Source: Fallopia convolvulus
Taxonomy: Eukaryota; Streptophyta; Magnoliopsida; Caryophyllales; Polygonaceae
Length of the DNA: 64,000 nt
Direction of reading: 5' to 3'
Assembly (NCBI GenBank): GCA_964016875.1
Contig: OZ024736.1
Location: forward strand, 40,580,707-40,644,706
Shown: positions 12,211 through 23,890 of the stretch, piece after piece
Position numbering within the stretch: position 1 is the stretch's first letter
Layout of the letters: the number at the start of each line of letters is the position of its first letter
The notes under the pieces: generated by a model
Databases searched by the model: none
Told to the model about the DNA's origin: nothing
Seen by the model: the letters and a program-made list of their open reading frames with translations, nothing else
Program-made: the position numbers and the translations under genes

Positions 12211-14440
12211 TTCTCCTCTCTCTCTATATTTTTTTGGCTTCTTGAACTTTTGGAGATAAAAAAAAATCGAAGGACCTCTAAGTTTAATCTATCCCTTAAT
12301 TAGCTTTTAAAGGAGTTAGAGGCTTTTTAGTTTAATTTATACATTAATTCTGTAATAAAGAAAATTAATTTGGACTAATGAAGGAGTTAGAGACTTTTTG
12401 GAATGCCAAAAGACAAAATTAATTAATTGATGGTCAAATTGTGAATTGGAAAGCCAAAAGCCAAAATTAATTAATTAATGGTCATATATTAAGATTTTTT
12501 GTATTGGAAAGATTTTCAGTTTTTCTTGAAAAATAGTGCATTTATCCATTTGTATTGGCATAGAAAACATGTCACTTAAAAAAAATCAATTTTAGATCAA
12601 TGTTGACTTGATATAAAGAGAGAATGAAAAATATTTTTGATAAAATACATAGGGCTTGACATACTAACGTGTATTTAAGCAAGTGAAAAGTGTGTTTATT
12701 TTTCTATGTAACTTGATATATAAATATACACTATTTGAAACACAAAAACTATAGCCATTATTCATTTGCTTAAATTTTTTATTAATTTAATAAGGTAATA
12801 ATCTTGATAATTACTTGGGAGAAAAAGGATAAGAAATAATACTATTAGTAAATATTTAGTGAAATTCTTGAATAATTAAAAATAAAATTCATAATGCATA
12901 CAAATGATATAAATAATAAAATAAATTTTAAATTATTAAGATGAAAAAATATTTTAAACACTACCTCGTACTAGTCGTATATCTTTTGTAGGTTTATGGC
13001 ATATGTGAATTAACTATATTAATATTTCGTATATGTGTCTAGATCTTTATATGATGTTAACTTCTACGTATTATATAATACGGAGTATTGACTACTGGGT
13101 ATACATTGAAGTTGAAGACATCAAAATAAAATAAAGATGGCTTACTTGAGAATGGTCATTATTGAAGTATCGCCAAACTTAATAATTGTCCGTAATCGAT
13201 CAATATATCCATGATCCCTTTCTGAAGCGGCAAGAAGCATATATATTAACATTGCAAGAATATATTAAAGGAAAAATTAAAATATATAGTTAAAATAAAA
13301 AATATCTTAATTTGGACTTACATATCATACATATATAAATTTGATAGAAAGAAAACTATCCATACGAAGAAAAGCAACTAACCAAATAATGATCATTGCA
13401 AACCCAACATAAAAATTGCACATTTCTATAACGAATACGGTGGTAGGAGTGATAAATCAAATTTACTCCCTAAAATGCACTATAGTATACTGAAAATACT
13501 ATAGTGATCCGAGAGCGGAAATGGAATCTATATATAGATCACAATTTCCTATATCATTTTCGAGGGCATATTGATTATTGAGCGACAACTCATTTCATAA
13601 TCAATACTCCATATCATCCATTTTAATAAATGCTCTATAATAAATGAAATTTATATTAAATATTAACTTTACATATTCCATAAGAGGATGTTACTTTTTT
13701 TTCAATTTTTTAACCAAAAGTTATGGATTGGATCAATTTCATTTATAAGAGTTGTACAGTTGAATCCCTTGGCCTACACTATGAAAAGCATAATGTGAAA
13801 CGTTAAAAACACTGTAAATATGAATTTATTGAGCAATTTAATTAATTGGATCTCATTATATATTTTTTACCCAATGAAAAATATGTGTAACGTTTACAGG
13901 TTATAACAAATAAATGCTTGGATTCTTAATTTGACACTCAAGGACGGTCAACTACTCAAGGTTAGCAATTTTTCAATGTTTTTATATGAGCATTGAATAG
14001 TCATTTGACGTATATTGAATAGTCATTTTTTTTTGACACTCAAGGACGAAATATTATACATTTTTCGAATTGTAGACGTTTTTATAGGTTTTTAGCTGAT
14101 TTTATTTAACTCATATGAATAGACATACGTTTTCAAAAATGCAGGTACGGGTTGTGAACGGACTATATGTATTCAATGTTTTTCTTTTAATGTGTTAAAT
14201 TAATTATTAATTAATAGATTGGATTTTCTTTTAAAAAAATGAGATTGATGTAAATTTTAAACATAACAAATCAATGTCTTTAGTAAAATGGTTTGATCAT
14301 TAATTGGTCAAATTTTTCTATTTTATAATATATATAGATAGATAGATATAGATAATTGACTTATTTTCTGCATAGACAATTAACTTCTCTCTTGAAAAAT
14401 TAATTTGTATTCATATTTTTAATTATTTTATTATTCACCT
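12211..14440. other. AT-rich spacer, no gene seen
   Basis: Long AT-rich stretch. A short imperfect tandem repeat of about 48 bases (GCCAAAAGACAAAATTAATT type, 12405 and 12453) and a GATA microsatellite near 14336-14354 are the only structure seen. TTGACACTCAAGGACG occurs at about 13930 and again near 14033. Confidence 0.5.
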
Positions 14441-14640
14441 TTTGAATTTGGTTTGGCGGTTATACCTCTTGGGTAGTACCCGAGGTCATCGTTTCGAATC
14501 TCACAGGCGGTGGTTTGCCCTTTGATCTTTAGAATAGGTTAGGAAACCACTAGTCCTCACCCTTAATAGATGCTTTAGGCGAGCCCCATAACACTTATGA
14601 TGACCCTAATCTTTAGTACCCTATTAAAAAAACTTTTCTA
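14440..14640 (+). mobile_element. tRNA-derived SINE with clear B box
   Basis: TTTGGCGGTTATACC (A-box-like) is followed by GTTTCGAATCT (B box, close to GGTTCGANNCC) about 45 bases on. A non-tRNA body follows and then an A run (CTATTAAAAAAA) at the 3' side. This is the structure of a SINE rather than a tRNA gene because the sequence cannot fold as a full cloverleaf. The exact ends and a target duplication were not resolved. Confidence 0.6.
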
Positions 14641-15751
14641 GAGAGGGAGACTTTGCCTTCTCTCTAAAAAATTGTGTGCCTTTTGTTAACTTAAACACAT
14701 AAAATAAGAAACCAACTAGAGAATTCAGATCAAAATCCAACTTTAGCTATAGCGTGAAGTCAAAGGCAAATCAGAAGCACAAAAACTAGAATAGTAGAAG
14801 AAAACTTCCTTTCGTTCATCCATTTTCAATGGTTGTATAAGTCGATTTTGGATTTGTCTTCACAGGACGAGAAATTCGAAGAAATTTTTTTTCCAAAAAG
14901 TGAGAAGCTAATGACGAATAATTTGTTTAATCTTATCCAAAATTGATTTTGTTGTGACATAGCCTTTGAGAAAAGTGAGAACAAAGCAATCCTTTTAACC
15001 CATATTTGATTCATCTCTTCTTTGGTTTTGATGAAAGATCTTTTTGTTGTTAAAGTCCCTAATCTAGATTTGAGAAACAACTTTTTCCTAAATTGACAAG
15101 CATATAAGACTTCTACATCAATTTAGACGCAAATCCCTCTTTTAATTTGGCCAACTCTGATTTTTTTTTAATTAGTAAGAAGAGCAACGGTTGAGTTTTA
15201 ACATTTAGTCACCATAACTTCTTCCCCGGATTATGCTTTCGGTGTCAATCTAGTCCTCTCCCCAGCCAACCTGTTTGGGTTTGGGTTTTGAAGGCCGATA
15301 TCCGATCAATGTCGCCCTCCTCCTTTGATTCTTCCACTACGAGTCTAAACCTATCTAGTTTCCTCAGATCCCATAATGTTTCTTCTTGCCAATGCCTTCG
15401 TGGGCTAATACTCTTGAGATCTGATCTCTCTCTAACGACTTCCAACCTTGAATGTCGATCGGTGATCACATGTGTGTGATGGACGATGTCGGTCCGACCG
15501 AGTTTTGCTTTTGTCGCCGACTTATTTTTGCCTCACCAAGAACGTGCAACAAAGTTTTCCACTTTTGTTGCTAGAAGGTTTGGGGCGCCTTTGGTTGTTT
15601 TTTGGCCATTTTTCTTCTTTAGGTCGTGCTCAAAATAGGATTTCAGTCTAATTTTGACGTTTCTAGCTTTCAATTGTTCCGCATATTTGCTATAATTGAG
15701 AGTTAAGTTTATTTACCTTCTCGTAGGTTGTCCAACTTTGTTTCTTCATTG
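14641..15751. other. Spacer hosting the gypsy insertion (left flank)
   Basis: GC content rises at about 15230-15750 (CCTCCTTTGATTCTTCC, GGCGCCTTTGGTTG). The same texture resumes after the gypsy element at 20913-21020, so it is one older sequence split by the insertion. It could be the 5' region of a non-LTR element, but no domain is readable. No gene is supported. Confidence 0.35.
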
Positions 15752-15981
15752 TGTTATGTCCGTTTGGACTTGATCCAGTAAGAAACAGAATTGAGAGAGA
15801 AAGAGAGAGGAAAAATAGAGAAGAGAGAAAGGTTTTAGAGAGGGAAGGAATTTCTATTATTTTCTGGACAAAATCCCGATTACAACTTGTTACAACATTT
15901 ATACTCATCTCTCACCGGTTCACCACATAATGTTGAACCCGGTTTACATTTCACACAACTCACCTTCTTAAGATTGTAACA
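15752..15981 (-). repeat. 3' LTR of the gypsy element
   Basis: 230 bp, TG...CA ends. It is identical to the other LTR except for two substitutions in the stretch TTTCTATTATT (here) versus TTTTTGTTATT. Confidence 0.95.
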
Positions 15982-15998
15982 TTACCTTCCCCTTTAAA
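15982..15998 (-). other. Polypurine tract of the gypsy element
   Basis: Read on the minus strand, AAAGGGGAAGGTAA directly precedes the 3' LTR. This is the expected site for plus-strand DNA priming. Confidence 0.75.
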
Positions 15999-16010
15999 AG
16001 AGTCTTGTCC

Positions 16011-19000
16011 TCAAGACGTATTTTTAAATTGTGGAAACTGATGTATTATGTGCCCGGCTGGTTCCCACGGGGCTTCCTCCACACCTAAATTGCTCCACTG
16101 AATCAGCCACTCTGTAATAGGCTCACCTTTCTTCAAATATGTCACTCTAGAATCCAACACAGCTTGTGGTCCAACCACATACTTACCATCCTCACCTACT
16201 ATAGGAGGAAGAGTACTAGCCTGAACATTAGGACCCAACTTCTTCTTTAATTGTGAGACGTGGAATACAGGGTGGATTTTAGAGTGTGCCGGTAAATCCA
16301 ACTTATACGCCACTGCTCCGAGACAATACTCTAAATGGACCATAATATCTGGAAGACAGCTTCACACTTCTTCTGACCTCTAAAGAAGACTGCCTATAAG
16401 GTTGAAGTTTTAAGTACACCCAATCGCCTTCCTCCACTACTCTATCACTCCGTCCAGCATCAACAATTTGCTTCATACGATCTTGTGCTTGTTGTAGATT
16501 AGCACGAAGCTAAACTATCATATGAGCCCGTTCTTTGAACCAATCTTCCACTGAGGCCGTAGTTATGTGTTCCACTCCCATTCCCAGTTGCGGAGGGTTA
16601 TACCCATACAGTGCAAAGAATGGTGTTGTTTTTAGAGCAGAATGAAAATGAGTATTATACCAATACTCAGCCAAAGATATCCACTTACACCATTTTTGAG
16701 GAGACGAAGACACCATACCCCGCAAATATCCTTCTAAACACTGATTAACCCGCTCAGTTTGGCCATCAGATTGCGGATGATAAGCCGTAGATAACCTCAA
16801 CTGAGTCCCCATTGCAGTGAAAAGCTCCTGCCAAAAATGACTGACAAAGATCTTGTCACGATCTGAAACAATACTTTTAGGTAACCCATGGAGCTTGAAT
16901 ACTGAATCTAAAAATTCATGTGCCACCTTTGCTGCAGTAAATGGATGACTAAGAGGAATGAAATGACTGAACTTAGTCAATCTATCAACTACTACCATTA
17001 CTGCATTTTTTCCCATGGATTTTGGTAACCCTTCAACAAAGTCCATGGATATATGTTCCCAAGCCTGCTGAGGAACTGGTAAAGGCTGTAATAGCCCAGG
17101 ATAAGCGACATGCTCATTCTTATTTCTCTAACAATTGTCACAAATTTTCACAAAATTCTCCACCATGACTTTCATACCAGGCCAATAAAACAGAGATTTC
17201 AGTTTTGCATAGGTACCTTGAATGCCCGAGTGTCCTCCCAAAGGCGAATCATCTAAACAAGCAATCAATTTCTGCTGCAATTCAGTAGTAGACCCAACAT
17301 ACAACCTGCCTTTGTACCTTAGTACCCCATTCTGAATACGAAAATCAAAAGTTGTTCCTGCAACTGCAGAAGCTAATAATTTCAAAGCCTTGTCATCCTG
17401 AGCATAACTATCAACGATCTCATTCATCCACTGAGGTTGCACAACAGACAATGCATTTACTTCCCCCTTTTTCTCCTCAAATCTCATGGAAAGAGCATCA
17501 GCCACCCTGTTCTCTACTCCCTTTTTATACAAAATTGAATACGACAATCCGAGAAGCTTCCTAACTGCTTTCCTCTGCAAATGAGTGGTAAGCTTTTGAT
17601 CCAGCAGGCACTTCAAAGACTGATGATCAGTTTTGATGAAAAAATGAGCAGGCTCTAAATAATGACGCCACTTATCAACAACCATCAATATTGCTAGAAG
17701 CTCCTTTTCATATGTTGACAACAATAGATGAGTGCGATGCAAAGCTTTACTAATAAAAGCTATAGGCTTACCCTGATGCATTAACACTGCCCCAATTCCT
17801 GAATCACAAGCATCTGTCTCCAATATGAAAGGTAAAGAGAAGTTAGGCAATGTAAGAACTGGTGCTGAAACCATCGATTGTTTCAACTTCTGAAATGCCG
17901 CCTCTGCATCCATATTCCACTTAAACTCACCCTTCTTAAGCAACTCGGTTAAAGGTCTTGCTATAGCTCCATACCCTTTAATAAATTTCCTGTAATAGCC
18001 CGTTAAGCCTAAGAATCCCCTTAAACTCTTCACAGTTGTAGGAGCATCCAATTTAACCATAGCCTCGACTTTAGAAGGATCAGTTGACACTCCTTCAGCT
18101 AAAATAACATGTCCCAGGTATTCAATCTGAGACTGAGAAAACTCACACTTTGATTTTTTTGCAAAAAGTTGATGTTTCCTCCACAGTTGTAACACCACCC
18201 TTAGATGCTCTAAATGTAATTCCATTGAGCCACTGTACACTAATATATCATCAAAGAACACCAACACAAAATTCCTCAAATAAGGCTTGAAAACATCATT
18301 CATAAGGGCTTGAAATGTAGCAGGGGCGTTCATTAATCCAAAGGGCATGACCCTAAACTCATAATGTCCTTGGTGCGTTCTGAATGCAGTTTTCTGAACA
18401 TCTTTCTCAGACATCAGAACCTGGTGATACCCGACACGTAAATCCAGTTTAGAAAATACTACAGCCCCCTGTAATTCATCCAACAAATCCTCTATATGAG
18501 GAATTGGAAATTTATCTTTTACTGTGATATCATTTAGTTGCCTGTAGTCAACACAAAACCGCCATGTTCCATCTTTTTTCTTCACTAAAAGAGTAGGTGA
18601 AGCAAAAGGACTCTGGCTTGGCCGAATGACAGCATTTTATAACATATCCTGAACCTGTTTTTCAATCTCTATCTTCTGAAAATAGGGATACCGGTAGGGT
18701 CGAGCACACACTGGATTGGCACCCTCCTTCAACACAATGTTGTGTTCATGACCCCTTTGTGGTGGCAATCCCTTAGGTTCAGCAAATACATCCTCAAATT
18801 CCTCCAAAATCTGTATCAAAACCTCTGGTACGACCACTGATTTCCCTTCAACAGCAAAGATTCTAGCAACCTGAGTAATTAGCAACGGCATTCCCTTCTT
18901 AATCAACTTCTGTAATCTATTCCCAGTGATAGACTTCAGCGTAGCCCCTTCCTGTACCCCACAAATCTCAAACTTTTTCCCATTCTTCACAAAGGAGATT

Positions 19001-20652
19001 TTTAATTTCTTAAGATCAAATAAGACGGGACTAAATTCCCATAACCAATCTCCTCCTAAAATCATATCACAACCTCCCAATTTCAAGATTCTCAAATCAT
19101 ACTCAAATGTATGTCCCTGCATGATCCAACTAAATCCTTTACACACCTCATTACAATACATTCTTTCCCCATTTGCTTCTGCTACTTCTAAAATAACTCC
19201 CTCCTGAATTTGTCCTCTAACCTGTTTAACAATTCTAGGATCCACAAAGCTATGAGTAGCTCCACTGTCCACCAATATTGTTACCGTGTGTCCCTTAATT
19301 TCCCCTTTTATCCTGATAGTAGTTTTCGGATTACTACCAGCTATAGCATGCACATATACCTCCGAACCATCAACCAATTCTTCTTCCTGAATCTCCTCAA
19401 CATGACCCTCCTTCTCATTATTCTCAGCATGTTGTAGCTCATCAATTTGGGCTGCCATAAGGCTATGAAGAGTCTGTACCTTACACCGATGCCACACGAA
19501 ATACTTATCCCCACATTTGTAGCACAGACCTTGTTGCTTTCGAGCTTCAAAAGTAGTACTAGCAGACCCATTCTTGTTACCCTGTACACCACTGACTACT
19601 TGCTTCTGAAATGTTTTGACCTCAAGATTCTGATTCTTGCTATTCTGAAATGAAGATGCTGGTGGCTTCCAAGGAGGCTTACTCAATTTAACAATATCCT
19701 GGACCGCATTATAATGCAGTTTGGCTTGCTCATACACTGAAGCTAAATCTTGAGGACGATTCAATTTAACCAAGGACTTAATCTCATCCTTTAGACCGCT
19801 TATGTAACTTGAAACAAAATAGGCCTCTGGCAAGTGAGGATCATAAGCCAAAACAGAAGCCCTTAATTCCTCAAATTTCTCAGTGTAGTCTTCTATTTCA
19901 CCATTCTGTTCAAGTTTATTAAACTCCTCAATCACATCAACGCCCTGTTTTTCACCGAATCTAATACACACAGCTTCGCTCAACTCATTCCAACAGACCT
20001 TTGGATGCTGCATCAGATATCCTTGTAACCAAGTATCAGCCCTACCATTGACATACATAGCTGCCAATTCTATCTTCTGCGCATCTTGAATTCCAAAAAT
20101 TGTGAAGTATCGTTCACACTTTCGCACCCAACTTCTTGGCTTTAACCCTTCGAATACAGGAAAATCGACTTTTGGAAAACGATTGTTACCTGTTCCGACA
20201 GAGAACGAACTCTTTTCTCCAGATTCTTGAACGAATTGCGACATTCTTGGATTCGCCTGTTGCCCAAACCTCTCAGTTCCTGGTAATCGAGCTTCTGGTT
20301 TTCCTGCACCAAGAACGCTCTCTCGAATTCCACTTCCAGAACTTGAATGTTGAATCGGCGTTGTTTCTTGTACCCGCGATGGAGTCTTATCAACTGGAAT
20401 TCCAGACATGACGAACTCCGACAATCGCTCCAACGATTGAGTGATTCGATCCAATTTCTGATCAGTGCTATCGAATCGCTTCTGATTTGCCTCCTGTTGT
20501 AATTTTGTCTCAGCAATGAATTCATTGGTTGCCGCAATGAACTGCCTCGTCTCCAATTGTTGTGCTTCGAACATCTGTTGTAGCTGCGAGATCTGCGCTT
20601 CATTCTTGCGCATCCCTTCTTCTAACAAGCGGAAACGAGTTCCATTCGCCAT
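16011..20652 (-). pseudogene. Gypsy gag-pol, broken by three stops and one frameshift
   Basis: The frame starts at ATG 20650-20652 (MANGTRFRLLEEG). Gag carries a zinc-knuckle-like CYKCGDKYFVWHRC. Protease shows VDSGATHSF. RT carries DGTWRFCVDYRQLN and the catalytic FFDDILVYS. RNase H shows LETDACDSGIGAVL. Integrase has GHSGIQGTYAKLK with a CDNC zinc end, then MDFVEGLPKS, a VSDRDKIF segment and HPQSDGQTERVN (the DDE residues). The C-terminal VTYLKKGEPITEWLIQW and WEPAGHII are chromodomain-like. Breaks: TAA at 18637-18639 between protease and RT, TAG at 17128-17130 in integrase, TAG at 16510-16512, and a shift near 16320 before GAVAYKLDLP. All three stops stand where relatives have Gln. Although recent, this copy cannot make a full polyprotein without suppression. 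Confidence 0.93.
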
Positions 20653-20668
20653 TTCCCCCCCGATCAAA

Positions 20669-20680
20669 GCTCTGATACCA
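20669..20680 (-). other. Primer binding site, initiator Met tRNA type (gypsy)
   Basis: On the minus strand TGGTATCAGAGC lies two bases inside the 5' LTR. It is complementary to the 3' end of plant initiator methionine tRNA, the usual primer. Confidence 0.88.
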
Positions 20681-20682
20681 AC

Positions 20683-20912
20683 TGTTATGTCCGTTTGGAC
20701 TTGATCCAGTAAGAAACAGAATTGAGAGAGAAAGAGAGAGGAAAAATAGAGAAGAGAGAAAGGTTTTAGAGAGGGAAGGAATTTTTGTTATTTTCTGGAC
20801 AAAATCCCGATTACAACTTGTTACAACATTTATACTCATCTCTCACCGGTTCACCACATAATGTTGAACCCGGTTTACATTTCACACAACTCACCTTCTT
20901 AAGATTGTAACA
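20683..20912 (-). repeat. 5' LTR of the gypsy element
   Basis: 230 bp, TG...CA ends, next to the primer binding site. CATTG follows directly as the target duplication. Confidence 0.95.
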
Positions 20913-20917
20913 CATTG

Positions 20918-21533
20918 GTGTTTTGTTGGCTTAGAATTTTGCCTCCTTGATCGCCGATCTTTAACTGGTTGTATTGTATTGGCAAATTAGTAGTTTTTTC
21001 GGTCTCTCGATTCACTGAATCGAATTCTTATATCTTCAAAAAATACATTGTCTATGTAAAATATTATTTAATTTTTTTAATTTTGATAACAAAATTAATA
21101 AATTTACATTATTAATTAATTACTTATCTAAAAATACATTGTCTTTTTGATCCATATACGTTTAAAAGATTTTTTAGAAATTGAATTTTAATTTAAAAAT
21201 AATCATATTTCAAATTTTCTTTTTCTCTTTTTTTTTGTCGATTCAAATCGGATTTTAATTAAAAAATTGCATATCTTATTTATTTATTAAATATAAATTT
21301 TAAATGAAAAATAAAAAAGATATCATCTTATAAAATATTAGTAATTACTTGACTAAATTTAAATTTGATAAAAATGATGAAATTTTGTATTATATTTTTA
21401 AATCAATTTTTAATATATATGTAAGTAAATTTATAATATATTTTTAAAACCAATCTTTTTTCGAAAAAATAATAGATGATATACAAATTTATATTATCTT
21501 TTAATTTTTATTTATTTATGTAATTGTGTATTA
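20918..21533. other. Right flank of the gypsy insertion and AT-rich spacer
   Basis: 20918-21020 continues the GC-richer sequence cut by the gypsy insertion. From about 21040 to 21533 it is AT-rich with no feature that I can name. Confidence 0.4.
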
Positions 21534-21786
21534 TGGTGCGTGAATAATTCAAGCGCCAAACGATAAAAAAAGTGATTGAAACAAAGGGAGAGAATGAGGA
21601 TCAACTAAAAGACTCATTATCCCGAAGCGAGTAGAACTCTCATGGAACCCAAAACAACACGCTCATACTCTAAATGCCAAATAATCGCTATAGAATTTTT
21701 GCAAAAGCACGTGTGAATCATTCTCATGTGCAAAATAAAGAGTGTTTGCATTCTTAAAAAAAGTGTGTTTGCATGCATGTGTTATA
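21534..21786 (+). mobile_element. LTR 5'-end fragment related to the nested LTR at 22165
   Basis: TGGTGCGTGAATAATTCAAG at 21534 resembles the start of the LTR at 22165 (TGGTGCGTGAAATAAACAAC), and ACAAAGGG follows at about the same distance. The fragment runs up to the left edge of the Mutator-like element. No matching 3' LTR end was found on the far side, so its limits are uncertain. Confidence 0.4.
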
Positions 21787-21795
21787 TTAATTTAA

Positions 21796-21908
21796 GACAA
21801 AATACATCAACAAACACTTAAACCTGTAACTTTTTGTCAACCAGCCCCTTGTACTATAAAAGGTTTAAATAAACACATAAACTTAAATAATTTTGCGCAA
21901 ATAAACAC
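21796..21908 (+). repeat. Left terminal inverted repeat of the MULE
   Basis: Starts GACAAAATACATCAACAAAC. It pairs with 23891-23996 with scattered mismatches and a few short gaps. Confidence 0.88.
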
Positions 21909-22164
21909 TGAAGCTCTAGGTGTACATCACATGCGCTGATGTGTACATTTTTAAGCCAAATGTGGACCAATATTTTGGCACACAAGCCAAAATATCGAAC
22001 AAGAGATAAATCACCATCACCTTCTTTTATTCCCTCCCGTCACTTTTCCTCCCCCACCTCAAGATCAAGCCTAAATCCTAAAATTCTCTCAATCCTTTGA
22101 TCCAATCCTCAAATTAAGACTAGATTTGTATTCCTCACCGTCAAATCTGTCAAAAACCTTTTGA

Positions 22165-23112
22165 TGGTGCGTGAAATAAACAACGCATAAAACAGACAAA
22201 ATATGCATCGAGACAAAGCCTATAGAGGAAAATTCCAAGTCGCCCCCAAAGGTTTTCTTGCGTCCATCCAAAAAACCTAAAGACCAAACATCGCGCACTT
22301 CCCACTAAGGTGGAAAGTGGATCAACAAAGCAATCCAAGGAAAAGAGGAGTGCAAGGACAAACATCGCGAACTTCCTACTAGGGTGGAAAGTGGACTAGC
22401 AAAGCAATCAAAGGCAGAGGAGTTCTAGGCCAAACATCGCACACTATTCACTAAGGTGGAGAGTGGACCAACAAAGTGATCTAAAGTTGGCTAGGTAGAA
22501 AACCGCGCATGCTCAAAAGCCGACACGACTGGCCCGTTTGGCCAATCAAAGACCATCCTTCTCTGACCAAACAAAAGCCGCCTCTCTCTCAACCAATCAA
22601 GTAGTAACATCTCACACATCCCACGTCAGATAACAGTGAAAACCTCACTTCCCAAATGTCTATAAATAAGGAAGAAGCTCGAATGTTATAGGGGTCAAAA
22701 AACATCTCTAACTTAAGATCAATCTTGCTTGATGAGATCGAAGTGTTGAAACAATCGAAAAGACTACGCTACAATCAAGAGGAGGTCAATTAAAAGACTA
22801 CAAGTCATTCAACATCAACTCTCGCACATCTGTTAGAAGATTGCTAACAAGCCACAAGTCGCTCTCAAAAGATCTCGAATCTCGAATAAATAGCAATCTC
22901 CAATTTTTAATAGAAAAATCTCTAAGTAGTTCGACAACTATAATCTCATTGTAATTAAGGAGGCCTTGAATCGCGTTAGAGAGACCTCGAATCTCCGTAG
23001 AGAGATGTCGGGCAATCTGATAGTTGTAATCTCGAATTGCTATCATAATAAAAGCAAGGGTCGATTTTGTCTAAATTCAACAATCACGTTCCTCGATATT
23101 TACGTTGGTTCA
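22165..23112 (+). mobile_element. Solo LTR nested inside the MULE (948 bp)
   Basis: Begins TGGTGCGTGAAAT and ends TTGGTTCA, with TTTTGA directly on both sides (22159-22164 and 23113-23118), a 6-bp target duplication. A TATA region (GTCTATAAATAAGGAAG) lies at about 22660-22676. No internal domain is present. The 3' end (CCTCGATATTTACG) resembles that of the solo LTR at 11465-12210 (CCTCGTTATTTCGG), so the two are probably relatives. It interrupts the MULE and is therefore younger than it. Confidence 0.75.
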
Positions 23113-23406
23113 TTTTGAGTTTCACCACCTTTAATTTCCCGTCTCAAATCATCCTGAATCGAATTCCGCCATTAAAGACACCCATCTCAACTTGTTCCGG
23201 TGAAGATTTGGAATTCTCATTCTTGTTCTGCCATTTAATTCCGCCATTAAAAGAGAGTCATCAAGCTGACGGTGAAGAAGTCTTCTCTGACTTCGTCATT
23301 CCATCCTCTGGATCCGGTTCCTTGGAATGTCGTTGGTGTAAATTAAGAAGAATAGAGAGCGAGAAATGAAGTTAAGATAAGATATAAGATATATACGTAT
23401 ACTCAC

Positions 23407-23690
23407 GCTTCCATTTCGCGGATCTGGTCAGCGGTGTGGCGTTGGTACTTCTTCCGCTTCTTCTTCTTGGCGTCGGCGGAGGACTTGTCGGCGTCATCTT
23501 TTTCGTCATCGTCAAACCTCACTGGCCGGAGTTGTCCCTACTTATCTCGACCGTACCCTCTCGCTTGACTCCTCCGACGCTCCCTTCGTCTCTTCCTCGA
23601 TATCAGCCTCTGCCAACGGTACGAACGTCGTTCCATCTTGGTATTCACGATGTGGATTTTCTAGATCTGGAAAAGATTTTCCATATTTAG
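23407..23690 (-). pseudogene. Captured HD-Zip IV (GLABRA2-like) homeobox gene fragment
   Basis: On the minus strand a basic stretch KKKKRKKYQRHTADQIREME, preceded by the acidic run FDDDEKDDADKSS, matches the start of the homeodomain in GL2-type HD-Zip IV factors. It ends in A plus a donor GTGAGT at 23401-23406, like an exon boundary. Just upstream another frame reads REGTVEISRDNSG, also GL2-like. A shift of one base near 23520 separates the two, and helices 2-3, the zipper and the START domain are absent. It therefore cannot encode a working factor. The homology was recognised from memory of the family; a protein search would confirm it. Confidence 0.7.
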
Positions 23691-23890
23691 AAGATAGAAA
23701 AAAAGAGGAAAAAAGAATAAAGGAAAAAATGGAAGAAGGCAATAATTTTTTTTTCTGTTCTTCTATTATTAAAAATTAAACAAGAAAAAGAGGAAAAGGG
23801 AATTTAAAAAAATCCATGTCAACGAATTAAAGACACTAAACTTGCTAAAATGTTGATTGGTTTTCACGTGCAACGCCACGTCATCATAAA

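Larger units (their letters stand above)
15752..20912 (-). mobile_element. Ty3/gypsy LTR retrotransposon, full length, 5.16 kb
   Basis: Two 230-bp LTRs (TGTTATGT...GATTGTAACA) bound the element. The 5-bp target duplication CATTG (15747-15751 and 20913-20917) is perfect. Coding is on the minus strand in the order gag, protease, RT, RNase H, integrase with a chromodomain-like end, which is Ty3/gypsy order. The LTRs differ at two positions by eye (0.9%). At a commonly used plant LTR rate of 1.3e-8 per site per year this is roughly 0.3 My, an inference that depends on the rate. Small size, short LTRs and a chromodomain-like tail suggest a chromovirus, perhaps Reina-like. The lineage is not proven. 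Confidence 0.95.

Noticed and set aside
14440..14530. tRNA gene
   Set aside because: The B box is good but no acceptor stem or anticodon arm can be formed; a SINE fits better.
15690..15908. Open frame reading MSINVVTSCNRDFVQKI (and its twin at 20600-20839)
   Set aside because: It lies within the gypsy LTR and occurs twice only because the LTR does.
17352..17564. Plus-strand frames inside the gypsy and copia elements
   Set aside because: They are shadows of the minus-strand polyproteins, with no domain.
20667..20667. Earlier gag start giving MIGGEMANG
   Set aside because: That codon is TTG in the DNA; the first ATG is at 20650-20652.
15752..20912. Integrated pararetrovirus as the source of the RT/RNase H frames
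   Set aside because: Paired LTRs, target duplications, an integrase with DDE residues and an initiator tRNA binding site show an LTR retrotransposon; no movement or coat protein is seen.
22089..23046. Coding frames inside the nested LTR
   Set aside because: Short, no domains, and explained by LTR sequence.
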